Positions 47,975 through 56,850 are shown, counted from the stretch's first letter. The stretch is 64,000 nucleotides of DNA from Rubrivivax sp. (GCA_019635285.1 JAHBZS010000001.1:171609-235608), one strand, 5' to 3'. Numbers and translations are program-made. The notes: generated from the letters alone by a model not told the origin.

Positions 47975-48636
47975 TGCGGCTGACGCTGTTCGACCTGGAC
48001 CACACGCTGCTCCACGGCGACAGCGACCAGCTGTGGTGCGAGTTCCTGATGGACCGCGGCGTGCTGCCGCGCGAGCCCTTCGCCTCGCTGAACCACGCCA
48101 TGGCGCGCGACTACGCCAGCGGCGCCGTCAGCGCCCAGGCCTTCTGCGACTTCTACATCGGCACGCTGGCCGGGCGCCGCGCCGACGAGTGGCAGGCGCT
48201 GCGCGACACCTTCCTGCAAGCCTGCATCGTGCCGCGCATTCCGGCGGCGGCACACGCGCTGGTCGCCAGGCACCGCGAGGCCGGCGACCTGCTGGTGCTG
48301 ACCACCGCCACCAACCGCTTCCTCAGCGAGCCGAGCGCGGCGCACCTGGGCATCGCGCAGCTGATCGCCACCGAATGCGAGCTGGACGCCGACGGGCGCT
48401 TCAGCGGCCGCAGCCGAGGCACGCTGAACATGCGCGAGGGCAAGGTGCAGCGCCTGCACGACTGGCTGTCGGCCCGGCAGCTGCAGCTGCCGGACTGCGA
48501 CTCGACGCTGTACAGCGACTCGATCAACGACCTGCCGCTGCTCAGCGCCGTGCGGCATGCGGTGGCGGTGAACCCGGACGCCCGCCTGGCCGCGGTGGCC
48601 GCCGAGCGCGGCTGGCCGGTGCTGCGGCTTGACTGA
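47974..48636 (+). CDS. HAD-IB family hydrolase
   Basis: Phosphatase-like HAD protein of 220 residues with DxD motif in LFDLDHTLLHGDS, Thr in VLTTATNRFLS and the Asp pair in YSDSINDLPLL. Related to phosphoserine-phosphatase-like HAD-IB proteins. The stop overlaps the start region of the next gene and the start overlaps the aldehyde dehydrogenase stop (TGATG). The substrate is unknown. Confidence 0.88.
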   Translation: MRLTLFDLDHTLLHGDSDQLWCEFLMDRGVLPREPFASLNHAMARDYASGAVSAQAFCDFYIGTLAGRRADEWQALRDTFLQACIVPRIPAAAHALVARHREAGDLLVLTTATNRFLSEPSAAHLGIAQLIATECELDADGRFSGRSRGTLNMREGKVQRLHDWLSARQLQLPDCDSTLYSDSINDLPLLSAVRHAVAVNPDARLAAVAAERGWPVLRLD

Positions 48637-48637
48637 C

Positions 48638-49690
48638 ATGGCGTTGCTGCGTCGCCTGATCCTGCTGTTCGGCTGGGCCTGCGGCGCGGCCGCGCAGGCC
48701 GCCGTCGGGTTGCTGCAACTGCCCGGCAGCGGCGACGACGGGCCGATCACCGTCTTCTACCCGAGCCGCGACGGCGAAGCCCCCGTGCAGCGCGGCCCCT
48801 TCGCGCTGCGCGCGGCGTGGCAGGGCGCGCCGCAGCCCGGCAACGGCCGGCTGGTGGTGGTGTCGCATGGGTCGGGCGGCGTGCCGTGGGTGCAGGCCGA
48901 CCTGGCGCGCGCGCTGGTGCAGGCCGGCTACGTGGTCGCCATGCCGCAGCACCGCGGCGACCATGCCGGCGACATGTCGCTGGTCGGCCCGGCGAGCTGG
49001 CGCCTGCGGCCGCTGGAGGTGTCGCGCGCCATCGACGCGGTGGCGGGCGACGCGCGCTTCGCCGCGCTGCTGCACACCGACCGCGTCGGCCTGTTCGGCA
49101 TCTCGGCGGGCGGCCACACCGCGCTGGCGCTGGCCGGCGGCCGCTGGTCGCCGGCGCGGCTGAAGGCGCACTGCGAAGCGCACATCGCCGAGGACTTCCA
49201 CGCCTGCGCCGGGCCGAACTTCGCGCTCACCGGCGGGCCCTTCGACGAGATGAAGATGGCCACCACGCTGGCCGTCATCCGCCTCAAGCTCGACGATGCG
49301 CAGGAGCAGGGCCACACCGACCCGCGCATCGTCGCCATCGTCGCCGGCGTGCCCTTCGCGGCCGACTTCGACCCGGCGTCGCTGCGCCAGCCGCAGGCCG
49401 CGCTGGCGCTGGTCACGGCGCAGCAGGACCGCTGGCTGGTGCCACGCTTTCACAGCGCCATGGTGCTGCAGGCCTGCGCCGAGCGCTGCACGCTGCTGGC
49501 CGATCTGGCCACCGGCGGCCACGGCGCGCTGCTGTCGCCGCCGCCACCGCGCGTGTCCGCCGGCCTGGACAGCCTGCTTGCCGACCCGCCCGGCTTCGAC
49601 CGCGGCGAACTGGCCGCGGTGCAGGCGCGCATCGTCGGCTTCTTCGACCAGCACCTGCGGCCCGTGCCGCCGCCCAAGGAGCGCCCATGA
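48638..49690 (+). CDS. Exported alpha/beta hydrolase (dienelactone-hydrolase-like)
   Basis: 350 residues with a signal peptide (hydrophobic 7-22, cut near AQA) and an alpha/beta-hydrolase fold. Nucleophile Ser in FGISAGGHTALAL, oxyanion region VVVSHGSGG, and His in ATGGHGALL near the C-terminus. Likely periplasmic esterase or lipase of unknown substrate. ATG at 48638 preferred to TTG at 48629. One bp after the HAD stop. Confidence 0.82.
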   Translation: MALLRRLILLFGWACGAAAQAAVGLLQLPGSGDDGPITVFYPSRDGEAPVQRGPFALRAAWQGAPQPGNGRLVVVSHGSGGVPWVQADLARALVQAGYVVAMPQHRGDHAGDMSLVGPASWRLRPLEVSRAIDAVAGDARFAALLHTDRVGLFGISAGGHTALALAGGRWSPARLKAHCEAHIAEDFHACAGPNFALTGGPFDEMKMATTLAVIRLKLDDAQEQGHTDPRIVAIVAGVPFAADFDPASLRQPQAALALVTAQQDRWLVPRFHSAMVLQACAERCTLLADLATGGHGALLSPPPPRVSAGLDSLLADPPGFDRGELAAVQARIVGFFDQHLRPVPPPKERP

Positions 49691-50451
49691 CCGACCGCCT
49701 GCCCACCGTCATCGGCTCGTACCTGTCGCCCTATGTGCGCAAGGTGCTGGCCTGCCTGCACCTGAAGGGCCTGGCCTACCGCATCGACCCGATCGTGCCC
49801 TTCTACGGCAACGACGAGTTCGCCCGCCTGAGCCCGCTGCGGCGCGTGCCGGTGCTCATCGACGGCGACGTGGTGCTGGCCGATTCCAGCGTGATCTGCG
49901 CGTACCTGGACGAGCGCTACCCGGACCCGCCGCTGCTGCCGCAGGGCGCGGCGCTGCGCGCCCGCGCGCGCTGGTTCGAGGAATACGCCGACTCGCGCCT
50001 GGGCGACACCATCGTCTGGCATCTGTACAACCAGGTGGTGATCCGCCGCTTCGTCTGGGGCGAGGCGCCCGACGAGGCGCTGCTGCGCCAGGCGCGCGAG
50101 GTGGAGATCCCACAGTCGCTGGACTACCTGGAAAGCGAACTGCCGGCCCAGGGCACGCTGTTCGACCCGCAACACGGCACGCTGTCGCTGGCCGACGTCG
50201 CGCTGGCCGCGTTCTTCCGCAACGCCGCGTTCGCGCGCTACAGCATCGACGCCACCCGCTGGCCGCGCAGCGCCGGCTTCGTCGACCGCGTGCTGGGCCA
50301 TCCGGCGCTGGCGACGCTGGCCCCCTTCGAGGTGCTGTCGCTGCGCACGCCGATCGCGCAGGTGCGCGACGCGCTGGCCGCCGCCGGCGCGCCGATCAGC
50401 GAACACAGCTTCGGCAGCGACGCGCCGCAGCGCGGGCTGTTCAAGACATGA
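49687..50451 (+). CDS. Glutathione S-transferase family protein
   Basis: GST-fold protein, 254 residues: thioredoxin-like N-terminus (GSYLSPYVRKVLACLHLKG, PVLIDGDVVLADSSVICAYL) and helical C-terminus to about residue 220. Overlaps the hydrolase by ATGA. Its stop (50449-50451) overlaps the first unit of the 59-bp repeat. Function beyond glutathione binding unknown. Confidence 0.88.
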   Translation: MTDRLPTVIGSYLSPYVRKVLACLHLKGLAYRIDPIVPFYGNDEFARLSPLRRVPVLIDGDVVLADSSVICAYLDERYPDPPLLPQGAALRARARWFEEYADSRLGDTIVWHLYNQVVIRRFVWGEAPDEALLRQAREVEIPQSLDYLESELPAQGTLFDPQHGTLSLADVALAAFFRNAAFARYSIDATRWPRSAGFVDRVLGHPALATLAPFEVLSLRTPIAQVRDALAAAGAPISEHSFGSDAPQRGLFKT

Positions 50452-50686
50452 GCGCGCCGGGCCGTCCCCAAGCGCTCATCCCGGAGCGCGCCGCGCGGAG
50501 GGTCGATTGAGCGCGCCGGGCCGTCCCAAGCGCTCATCCCGGAGCGCGCCGCGCGGAGGGTCGATTGAGCGCGCCGGGCCGCCCCAAGCGCTCATCCCGG
50601 AGCGCGCCGCGCGGAGGGTCGAACTGAGCGCGCCGGGCCGCTCCCAAGCGCTCATCCCGGAGCGCTCTGCGCGGAGGGTGGTCCCG
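50450..50686 (+). repeat. Four tandem 58-61-bp repeats derived from the cutA start region
   Basis: Four near-identical units begin at 50450, 50509, 50567 and 50626. Each starts GAGCGCGCCGGGCCG, contains GCGCTC-ATCCCG-GAGCGC (a stem-loop) and ends GCGGAGGGT. The last unit ends with the real Shine-Dalgarno GGAGGG and start GTGAGCGCACCG of cutA, so the unit includes a copy of the cutA translation start. The array is the only sequence between the GST gene and cutA. Confidence 0.85.
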
Positions 50687-51018
50687 TGAGCGCACCGCCA
50701 CTGCTCGTGGTCACCACGGTCGGCACGCTGGACGACGCACGGCGCATCGCACGCACGCTGGTCGAGCAGCGCCTGGCCGCCTGCGCGCAGATCACGCCGA
50801 TCGAAAGTTTCTACCGCTGGCAAGGCCAGGTCGAGCACGCGCACGAGTACCGCGTGCTGCTGAAGACGCGCGCCGAACGGTGGCCCGACGTGGAGGCGGC
50901 GATCCGCGCGCTGCACGGCTACGCGCTGCCGGCGATCCATGCCATCGCCACCACCCATGCCCACGCACCCTACGCCGAGTGGGTGCACGACAGCAGCGGC
51001 CCCTCGCCCGGGCCGTGA
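50686..51018 (+). CDS. cutA: Divalent-cation tolerance protein CutA
   Basis: CutA1-family trimeric protein, 110 residues. Conserved VVTTVGTLDDARRIARTLVEQRLAACAQI and YRWQGQVEHAHEYRVLLKTR, closing with PAIHAI. The GTG start at 50686 follows GGAGGG by 7 bases. Linked to copper/metal tolerance in E. coli but its function is unsettled. It may be read from the long plus-strand operon or from a start inside the repeat. Confidence 0.92.
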   Translation: MSAPPLLVVTTVGTLDDARRIARTLVEQRLAACAQITPIESFYRWQGQVEHAHEYRVLLKTRAERWPDVEAAIRALHGYALPAIHAIATTHAHAPYAEWVHDSSGPSPGP

Positions 51019-51095
51019 TCGCGGCTTGACGTGCCGCAGCGCCGCTGGCCGCGCGGCACGTAGACTCGCGGCACAACCGGCTGAGGGAGACCAGG

Positions 51096-51584
51096 ATGAA
51101 CCTGTGGGGTGCTGCAATCGTCGTGCTGCTGCTGGCGCTGGCCGGCCTGGTGGCGCTGAACTGGGCCACGTTCAACGCGGTGACCACGCTGTCGCTGGGG
51201 GTCACCCAGGTGGAAGCGCCGCTGGGGCTGATCCTGCTGGGCCTGATCGGCCTGGTCAGCCTGCTGTTCATGGGCTACATCCTGCTGCTGCAGGCCGCGC
51301 AGGGCGTCGAGTCGCGCCGCATGTCGAAGGACCTGCATGCGCAGCGCACGCTGGCCGACCAGGCCGAAGCCTCGCGCTTCACCGAAATGCGCGGCTTCGT
51401 CGAGGCCGAGATGCGCCGGCTGGAGGCGCAGGCCGATACCGGGCGCCGCGAGCTGGTCGAGCGCCTGGCGCAACTGCAGCAGCAGCTGCAGGACAAGCTC
51501 GGCGAGTCGACGCGCACGCTGTCGGCCTACGTGGGCGAGGTCGACGACAAGCTGGACCGCCGCCTGCCCCCGCCGGCGCCCTGA
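51096..51584 (+). CDS. LapA-like small membrane protein with C-terminal coiled coil
   Basis: 162 residues with two membrane helices (about 4-22 and 44-68) in a LapA/DUF1049-like arrangement. The C-terminal part is a long charged coiled coil (EMRRLEAQADTGRRELVERL to about 150). AGGGAGA lies before the ATG. Probably a membrane-shape or assembly protein; no closer assignment. Confidence 0.7.
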   Translation: MNLWGAAIVVLLLALAGLVALNWATFNAVTTLSLGVTQVEAPLGLILLGLIGLVSLLFMGYILLLQAAQGVESRRMSKDLHAQRTLADQAEASRFTEMRGFVEAEMRRLEAQADTGRRELVERLAQLQQQLQDKLGESTRTLSAYVGEVDDKLDRRLPPPAP

Positions 51585-51651
51585 CCCGTCTTGTGGGGCG
51601 CGCGGCGGCGTGGCATCGTCCGGCCGTCGCCTTTTTGCCGCGAGCGCCTTC

Positions 51652-52485
51652 ATGCACCTGCTGCGCCTGTTGCTGGCCGCCCTCTGGCTATACGCCGCCG
51701 CCGCGCCGCTGCGCGCGGCCGAGTTGCCGATCTTCGACGCCCATGTGCACTACAGCCATGACGCCTGGGACACCCTGCCGCCGGCCGACGCGGTGGCCAT
51801 CCTGCGCCAGGCCGGGCTGAAGCGCGCGCTGGTGTCCAGCTCGGGCGACGACGGCACGCAGCGGCTGCTGGCCGCGGCGCCCGAGCTGATCGTGCCGTCG
51901 CTGCGCCCCTACCGCACACGCGGCGAGCTCAGCAGCTGGGTGCGCGACGACAGCGTGGTGGCGTTCCTGGAAGATCGGCTGCGCCATGCGCGCTATGCGG
52001 CCATCGGCGAGTTCCACCTCTACGGCGCCGACGCCGACCTGCCGGTGCCGCAGCGCATGGTGGCGCTGGCCCGGCAGCACCAGCTGGTGCTGCACGCGCA
52101 TGCCGATGCCGACGCCATCGAGCGGCTGTTCAGGCAGGACCCGCAGGCGCGGGTGCTGTGGGCGCATGCGGGCTTCGAGCGGCCGGAGAAGGTGGCCGAA
52201 CTGCTGCGCCGGCACAAGCACCTGTGGGCCGACCTGGCCTTCCGCAGCGAACACGGCAGCGGCGGCAAGGTGCCGCCCGAGTGGCGCGCGCTGTTCACCG
52301 AGTTTCCCGAGCGCTTCATGGTCGGCACCGACACCTTCACGCCCGAGCGCTGGTACTACCTGGCCGAGCACGCCCGCTGGTCGCGCGCCTGGCTGGCCGA
52401 CCTGCCGCCGCCGCTGGCCGAACGCATTGCCTGGCGCAATGCCGAGGCGCTGTTCGCGTCCTGGAAGGCCGGCCCGGCGCCATGA
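51652..52485 (+). CDS. Exported TIM-barrel amidohydrolase
   Basis: 277 residues with a signal peptide (hydrophobic to ~19, cut near LRAAE) and a metal-dependent hydrolase barrel: FDAHVHYSHDAWD (HxH), GEFHLYG, VLHAHADADA, WAHAGFERPE and GTDTFTPERW (Asp). It heads a three-gene run with overlaps ATGA and GTGA to the next two genes. The substrate is unknown; export of such an enzyme is less usual. Confidence 0.8.
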   Translation: MHLLRLLLAALWLYAAAAPLRAAELPIFDAHVHYSHDAWDTLPPADAVAILRQAGLKRALVSSSGDDGTQRLLAAAPELIVPSLRPYRTRGELSSWVRDDSVVAFLEDRLRHARYAAIGEFHLYGADADLPVPQRMVALARQHQLVLHAHADADAIERLFRQDPQARVLWAHAGFERPEKVAELLRRHKHLWADLAFRSEHGSGGKVPPEWRALFTEFPERFMVGTDTFTPERWYYLAEHARWSRAWLADLPPPLAERIAWRNAEALFASWKAGPAP

Positions 52486-52883
52486 GGCGCATCGGGCTGG
52501 CCGCCGCGCTGGCGCTGCCGTGGAGCGTGGCGCTGGCCTGCGGCGAGGAGCTGGGCGCGCCGGCGCGGCGCATCGACGCGGCGCAGTTCCAGCTGGCCTA
52601 TCGGCTGCTGCCCGACCCGGTGCCGGTGGGCCGGCATGTCGCCCTGGAGATCGTGCTGTGCCCCCAGGCCGGCGCCGCGTGGCCGACGGAACTGCGCGTC
52701 GACGCGACGATGCCGGCGCACCGGCACGGCATGAACTACCGACCCAGCGTCAGCGCGCTGGCGCCCGGCCGCTACCGCGCCGAGGGCCTGATGTTCCACA
52801 TGCCGGGCCGTTGGGAGCTGGTGTTCGAGCTGCGCGGCGCCGGCGCACCGCAGCGGCTGACGCAGTCGCTGCAGGTGGAGTGA
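52482..52883 (+). CDS. Exported small beta-protein with His/Met motif (YtkA/FixH-like)
   Basis: 133 residues with a signal peptide (MRRIGLAAALALPWSVALAC). The mature part is likely a beta-sandwich, with MPAHRHGMNYRP and LMFHMPGRWELVFEL; these His/Met-rich motifs recall copper-binding periplasmic proteins. Start and stop overlap its neighbours (ATGA, GTGA). Not a close match to a named family, so the metal role is a guess. Confidence 0.65.
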   Translation: MRRIGLAAALALPWSVALACGEELGAPARRIDAAQFQLAYRLLPDPVPVGRHVALEIVLCPQAGAAWPTELRVDATMPAHRHGMNYRPSVSALAPGRYRAEGLMFHMPGRWELVFELRGAGAPQRLTQSLQVE

Positions 52884-54028
52884 GGTCGCCGCGCACGCTG
52901 TGGGCACTGGCCGCGCTGCTGGCGGCGGCAGGCGGCGCACAGCCGCTGCAATCGCCACTGCACGACGACGACATTCCGCGCATCCTGGCGCACGGGCCCT
53001 GGCCCCCGCCGCCGGTGCGCGACGTGTCGAACCGCGTCTCCGGCCAGCCGGCGGCCATCGCCTTCGGCGCCACGCTGTTCCACGAGCCGCGGCTGTCGCG
53101 CGACGGCCAACGCGCCTGCGCCAGCTGCCACCAGCCGGCGCGCGGCTTCAGCGACGGCCTGCCGCGCGCCCAGGGGCTGCAGCCCGGCACGCGCAACACG
53201 CTGGCACTGGCCAACCTGGGCCAGCAGCACTGGTTCGGCTGGGACGGCGCCAACGACAACCTGTGGGCGCAGAGCCTGCGCCCGCTGCTCGATGCGCGCG
53301 AGATGGGCAGCAGCCTGGCGCAGCTGGCCGCCACCGTGCGCGACGACCCCGCGCTGCATGCGGCCTACCGCCAGGCCTTCGGCCAGCCGCCCGGCAGCAA
53401 CGACGAGCGTGTCGCGGTGGATGCGGCCAAGGCCCTGGCGGCCTACCAGGAAACGCTGGTCACGCCGCGCACGCCCTTCGACGACTTCCGCGACGCGGTG
53501 GCGCGCGGCGACCGGGCCGCGGCCGCCGCCTATCCAGCCGCGGCGCAGCGCGGGCTGGCGCTGTTCCTGGGCCGCGGCCGCTGCTATGTGTGCCACAGCG
53601 GGCCCAACTTCAGCAACGGCGAGTTCAGCGACATCGGCCGGCCCTTCTTCATCACACGCGGCGAGGTGGACCCCGGGCGCCACGGCGGCATCCAGGCGCT
53701 GCAGCGCAGCCGCTACAACCTGCTCGGCCCGTTCAACGACGACGCCACGCGCAGCACCGCCGTCGGCACGCGCCACGTGCTGCTGGCGCATCGGCACTTC
53801 GGCGAATTCAAGGTGCCCAGCCTGCGCGGCCTGGCGCGCACCGCACCCTACATGCACGACGGCAGCCTGCCCACGCTGCACGAGGTGCTGCGGCACTACT
53901 CCGAGCTGGATGAAAACCGCCTGCATGCCGACGGCGAGGCGATCCTGCGGCCGCTGCGCCTGACGGACCAGGAAACCGACGACCTGCTGGCCTTCCTGGC
54001 CAGCCTCGATGGCGAAGTTGCACGATGA
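52880..54028 (+). CDS. Di-haem cytochrome c peroxidase / MauG-like protein
   Basis: 382 residues: signal peptide, first haem site CASCH (80-84) and second CYVCH (235-239), family segments GATLFHEPRLSRDG and RTAPYMHDGSLPTLHEVLRHY. It either reduces peroxide or, like MauG/MbnH, oxidatively modifies a partner. GTG start overlaps the previous stop. Its coupling to the small His/Met-rich protein favours a modification or metal role. Confidence 0.85.
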   Translation: MRSPRTLWALAALLAAAGGAQPLQSPLHDDDIPRILAHGPWPPPPVRDVSNRVSGQPAAIAFGATLFHEPRLSRDGQRACASCHQPARGFSDGLPRAQGLQPGTRNTLALANLGQQHWFGWDGANDNLWAQSLRPLLDAREMGSSLAQLAATVRDDPALHAAYRQAFGQPPGSNDERVAVDAAKALAAYQETLVTPRTPFDDFRDAVARGDRAAAAAYPAAAQRGLALFLGRGRCYVCHSGPNFSNGEFSDIGRPFFITRGEVDPGRHGGIQALQRSRYNLLGPFNDDATRSTAVGTRHVLLAHRHFGEFKVPSLRGLARTAPYMHDGSLPTLHEVLRHYSELDENRLHADGEAILRPLRLTDQETDDLLAFLASLDGEVAR

Positions 54029-54131
54029 ACCCCGCGCCTTTGCGCACGCTGCGGCGACGCAGGTGCTGCGGCGCGTGGCCGGCCGGCCCAGGCTAAGCGG
54101 GATCTGAGCCGACTTGCGCGCCGTGGCGGCC

Positions 54132-55535
54132 TCAGTTCGAGGAGGCGGCCGGTAAGCGTATGCACACGCACAGCCCCACACCCTGCGCATCGGCTGCCAG
54201 CAGGGCCTCGGCACCGTGCAGGCTGGCGATGTCGCGCACGATCGCCAGCCCCAGGCCGCTGCCGGTGCCGGCCGCCGCGCGGCCGCGCTGGAAGCGTTGC
54301 CACAGCCGCGCGTGCTCGTCGGGCGCGATGCCGGGTCCGTCGTCCTCGACGCACAGCTCGGCGCGAGCGTCCCGCGTGCGCGTGCGCACCGTGATGCGGG
54401 CGCCGCGGCCGGCGTGCTCGATGGCGTTGTGCAGCAGGTTGCCCAGCAGCTCGGCCAGCAGCAGCGGATCACCCGTCACCCAGGCCGGCTGCAGGTCGAA
54501 GCCCAGGTCCTGCCCGGCCTGCAAGGACGGCTGCAGCCAGCGGTCCGCGGCCTCGGCAGCGAGCCGCGCCAGGTCCAGGTGCTGCGCGCGCCACGCACCG
54601 TCCAGCGCCGCGCCCTCGGCACGTGCCAGCGCCAGCAGCTGCTGCGCCAGCCGCGCGCCGCGTTCGGCGGCCGCATGCAGGCGCGACAACACCGGCTGCA
54701 ATTCGGGCGGATGCGGCTGCGCCAGCGCCTGTGCCGCGTCCACGCGCAGCACGGCCAGCGGCGTGCGCAGCTGGTGTGCGGCATCGGCGATGAAGGTGCG
54801 CTGCGCCGCCGCCGCCTCGCGCAGGCGGCGCAACAGGTCGTTCAGCGCCACGACGAAGCTCTGCGCCTCGCGCGGCACCTGCCGTGCATCCACCGGCTCC
54901 AGCCGGTCCGGCGTGAGCGCGGCCACCGCGGCGGCCGCGCGGCGCAGCGGCCGCATGCCGTAGCGCACCGCCAGCAGCGCCAGCCCCGCCATCGGCAGCG
55001 CCAGCGCGACGGCCCCCAGCAGCGCGGCCAGCAGCGCGGCGCGCGCAGCCGCCGCGCGCTTGCCCAGCGTTTCGGCCACCAGGATCGAGCACGGCGCGGC
55101 GTCGGGCGCTTCGGCGCAGGCCACCGCATGGGCGGCGATGCGCACCGGGCGCTGCTGCAGGGTGGTCTCGAAGAAGCGCCACTGCCCGGCCGCCAGCCGC
55201 GGCGCCAGCGCCAGCAGGGCCGGGTCGCCGCCCAGCAGCCGTCCGTGCGGGTCGCCGACGGCGAAGTCCACGCGGTCCACCGCGTCGGCGCGCAACGCAC
55301 GCGCGGTCTGCTCGCTCAGCGGCAGCGTGACCTGGCCGTCGCGTCGCTCCAGCACCTCGGCCAGCGCCACCGTGGTGTCGGTCAGCGCGCGGTCCAGCCC
55401 GTCCAGCGCCGGGCGCAGCGCCAGCAGGTAGATCAGCGCGGCCGCCAGCGGGATCAGCGCCAGCAGCGGCAGCAGCAGCCAGACCAGCAGCGTGCGCTGC
55501 AGGCTGGGCTGCGCCGGCGCGCGGCGGGCGATCAT
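54132..55535 (-). CDS. TctE-type sensor histidine kinase
   Basis: 467 residues: membrane helices at about 18-40 and 165-190 around a periplasmic sensor, then HAMP-like linker, phospho-acceptor His254 in ADAAHQLRTPLAVL, N box LLHNAIEH, and G boxes DDGPGIAP and GTGSGLGLAIVRD. With the response regulator next to it (27 bp) it forms a TctDE-like pair that senses tricarboxylates or other organic acids and probably controls the divergent tctB-tctA. Confidence 0.9.
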   Translation of the reverse strand: MIARRAPAQPSLQRTLLVWLLLPLLALIPLAAALIYLLALRPALDGLDRALTDTTVALAEVLERRDGQVTLPLSEQTARALRADAVDRVDFAVGDPHGRLLGGDPALLALAPRLAAGQWRFFETTLQQRPVRIAAHAVACAEAPDAAPCSILVAETLGKRAAAARAALLAALLGAVALALPMAGLALLAVRYGMRPLRRAAAAVAALTPDRLEPVDARQVPREAQSFVVALNDLLRRLREAAAAQRTFIADAAHQLRTPLAVLRVDAAQALAQPHPPELQPVLSRLHAAAERGARLAQQLLALARAEGAALDGAWRAQHLDLARLAAEAADRWLQPSLQAGQDLGFDLQPAWVTGDPLLLAELLGNLLHNAIEHAGRGARITVRTRTRDARAELCVEDDGPGIAPDEHARLWQRFQRGRAAAGTGSGLGLAIVRDIASLHGAEALLAADAQGVGLCVCIRLPAASSN

Positions 55536-55562
55536 GGCTGGCCCACCGCTGGGCCGACAAGC

Positions 55563-56237
55563 TCAGGCATCGGCCGCCGGCTCGAGCAGATAGCCCAGGC
55601 CACGCACCGTGCGCAGGCGCACGCCGGCGGGCTCGACCTTGGCGCGCAGACGCGACATCAGCAGCTCCAGCGCGTTGTCGGACGCGCCGGGTTCCCAGCC
55701 GGGGATCAGGCCGGTGAGCTGCTCGCGCGGCAGCAGCTGGCCGGTCTTCAGCATCATGTACTGCAGCACGATGCATTCGCGCGCCGACAGCGGCACCGGC
55801 TGTTCGCCCACGTAGGCACGGCGCGCCACCGCGTCGAAGCGCAACGCCGACAGCACCAGCGTCTGGCTGCGGCGCAGTTCGTGGCGCCGCGCCAGCGCGC
55901 GCAGCCGCGCCAGCAGCTCGTCCAGCGCAAAGGGCTTGACCAGGTAGTCGTCGGCGCCGCCCTCCAGGCCGCGCACCCGGTCGCCGACGGCGTCGCGCGC
56001 GGTCAGCATCAGCACCGGCAGCGTCGAACCCTGCTCGCGCACGCGGCGCAGCGTCTCCAGCCCGTCGATGCCGGGCAGGCCGATGTCCAGCACCAGCACG
56101 TCGTAGGCGTCCTGCCGCAGCGAGGCCGGCACCGGCTCGCCACGTGAGCTGATGTCGGCACGCCAGCCCTGGGCACGCATCGCGCCGGCCACGGATTCGG
56201 CCAGCGGCAGGTCGTCTTCGACGAGCAGGACGTGCAT
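55563..56237 (-). CDS. TctD-type response regulator (OmpR family)
   Basis: 224 residues from the ATG at 56237 (MHVLLVEDDLPLA). Receiver domain with phospho-acceptor D51 in LVLDIGLPGIDG and Lys in LVKPFALDELL; C-terminal OmpR winged helix (SDNALELLMSRLRAKVE, VRTVRGLGYLLEP-like end). It leads to the kinase and diverges from tctB; the 190-bp gap holds no other gene. Confidence 0.92.
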   Translation of the reverse strand: MHVLLVEDDLPLAESVAGAMRAQGWRADISSRGEPVPASLRQDAYDVLVLDIGLPGIDGLETLRRVREQGSTLPVLMLTARDAVGDRVRGLEGGADDYLVKPFALDELLARLRALARRHELRRSQTLVLSALRFDAVARRAYVGEQPVPLSARECIVLQYMMLKTGQLLPREQLTGLIPGWEPGASDNALELLMSRLRAKVEPAGVRLRTVRGLGYLLEPAADA

Positions 56238-56427
56238 CGCGGTGCGGTGGGTTGCGGCAGCGGGCCGCCATGCTAGCCGCCCGCACCGCCCGTGCTGCAC
56301 GCATCGCCCGCATCGGCCAGGCCGAAGCTGTCTGCAAGCTGTCGTACGTGGAAACCGATGTGCCCCGGACGTGCCCCGCTTCCTAGAGTGGACGCCGTTG
56401 CGCCATGCCACCAAGGACCCCCTGCCC

Positions 56428-56850
56428 ATGATCGACAGAAACCTCGCGCGCGGCCTGTTCCTCGCCGCCATCGCCCTGAGCTTCGGGCTCGGCTCGCTGC
56501 GCTATTCGATCGGCGACTTCAGCCGCCCCGGCCCCGGGCTGTTCCCGCTGATGATCAGCTCGGTGCTGCTGCTCATCGCGGTGGCGGTGATCGTGCGCTC
56601 GTTCTTCGTCGAGCGCGAGGCGCTGCACTTCCCGGTCAAGAACATCACGCTGCTGCTCGCCAGCCTGTGCGGCTTCGCGCTGGTGTCGCACTTCCTGAAC
56701 ATGACGCTGGGCATCGTGGTGATGGTCTTCATCTGCACGCTGGCCGGCGACTCGTACTCGGTCTGGCGCAACGTCAAGATCTGCGCCGCGCTGATCGCCG
56801 TGGCCTTCGCCTTCCAGCGGCTGCTGGGCCTGAACCTGCCGCTGTTCTGA
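56428..56850 (+). CDS. tctB: Tripartite tricarboxylate transporter, small membrane subunit TctB
   Basis: 140-residue subunit with four membrane helices, typical of TctB (GDFSRPGPGLFPLMISSVLLL). With TctA it forms the membrane part of a TTT transporter. The usual tctC gene, which encodes the extracytoplasmic binding protein, is not present here before tctB, so the solute receptor must be elsewhere. ATG at 56428; 12 bp before tctA. Confidence 0.92.
   Translation: MIDRNLARGLFLAAIALSFGLGSLRYSIGDFSRPGPGLFPLMISSVLLLIAVAVIVRSFFVEREALHFPVKNITLLLASLCGFALVSHFLNMTLGIVVMVFICTLAGDSYSVWRNVKICAALIAVAFAFQRLLGLNLPLF

Noticed and set aside
50507-50689. A 60-codon repeated peptide from the 59-bp array before cutA
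   Set aside because: Open only as a by-product of the duplication; no independent start context, and the unit copies the cutA start region.
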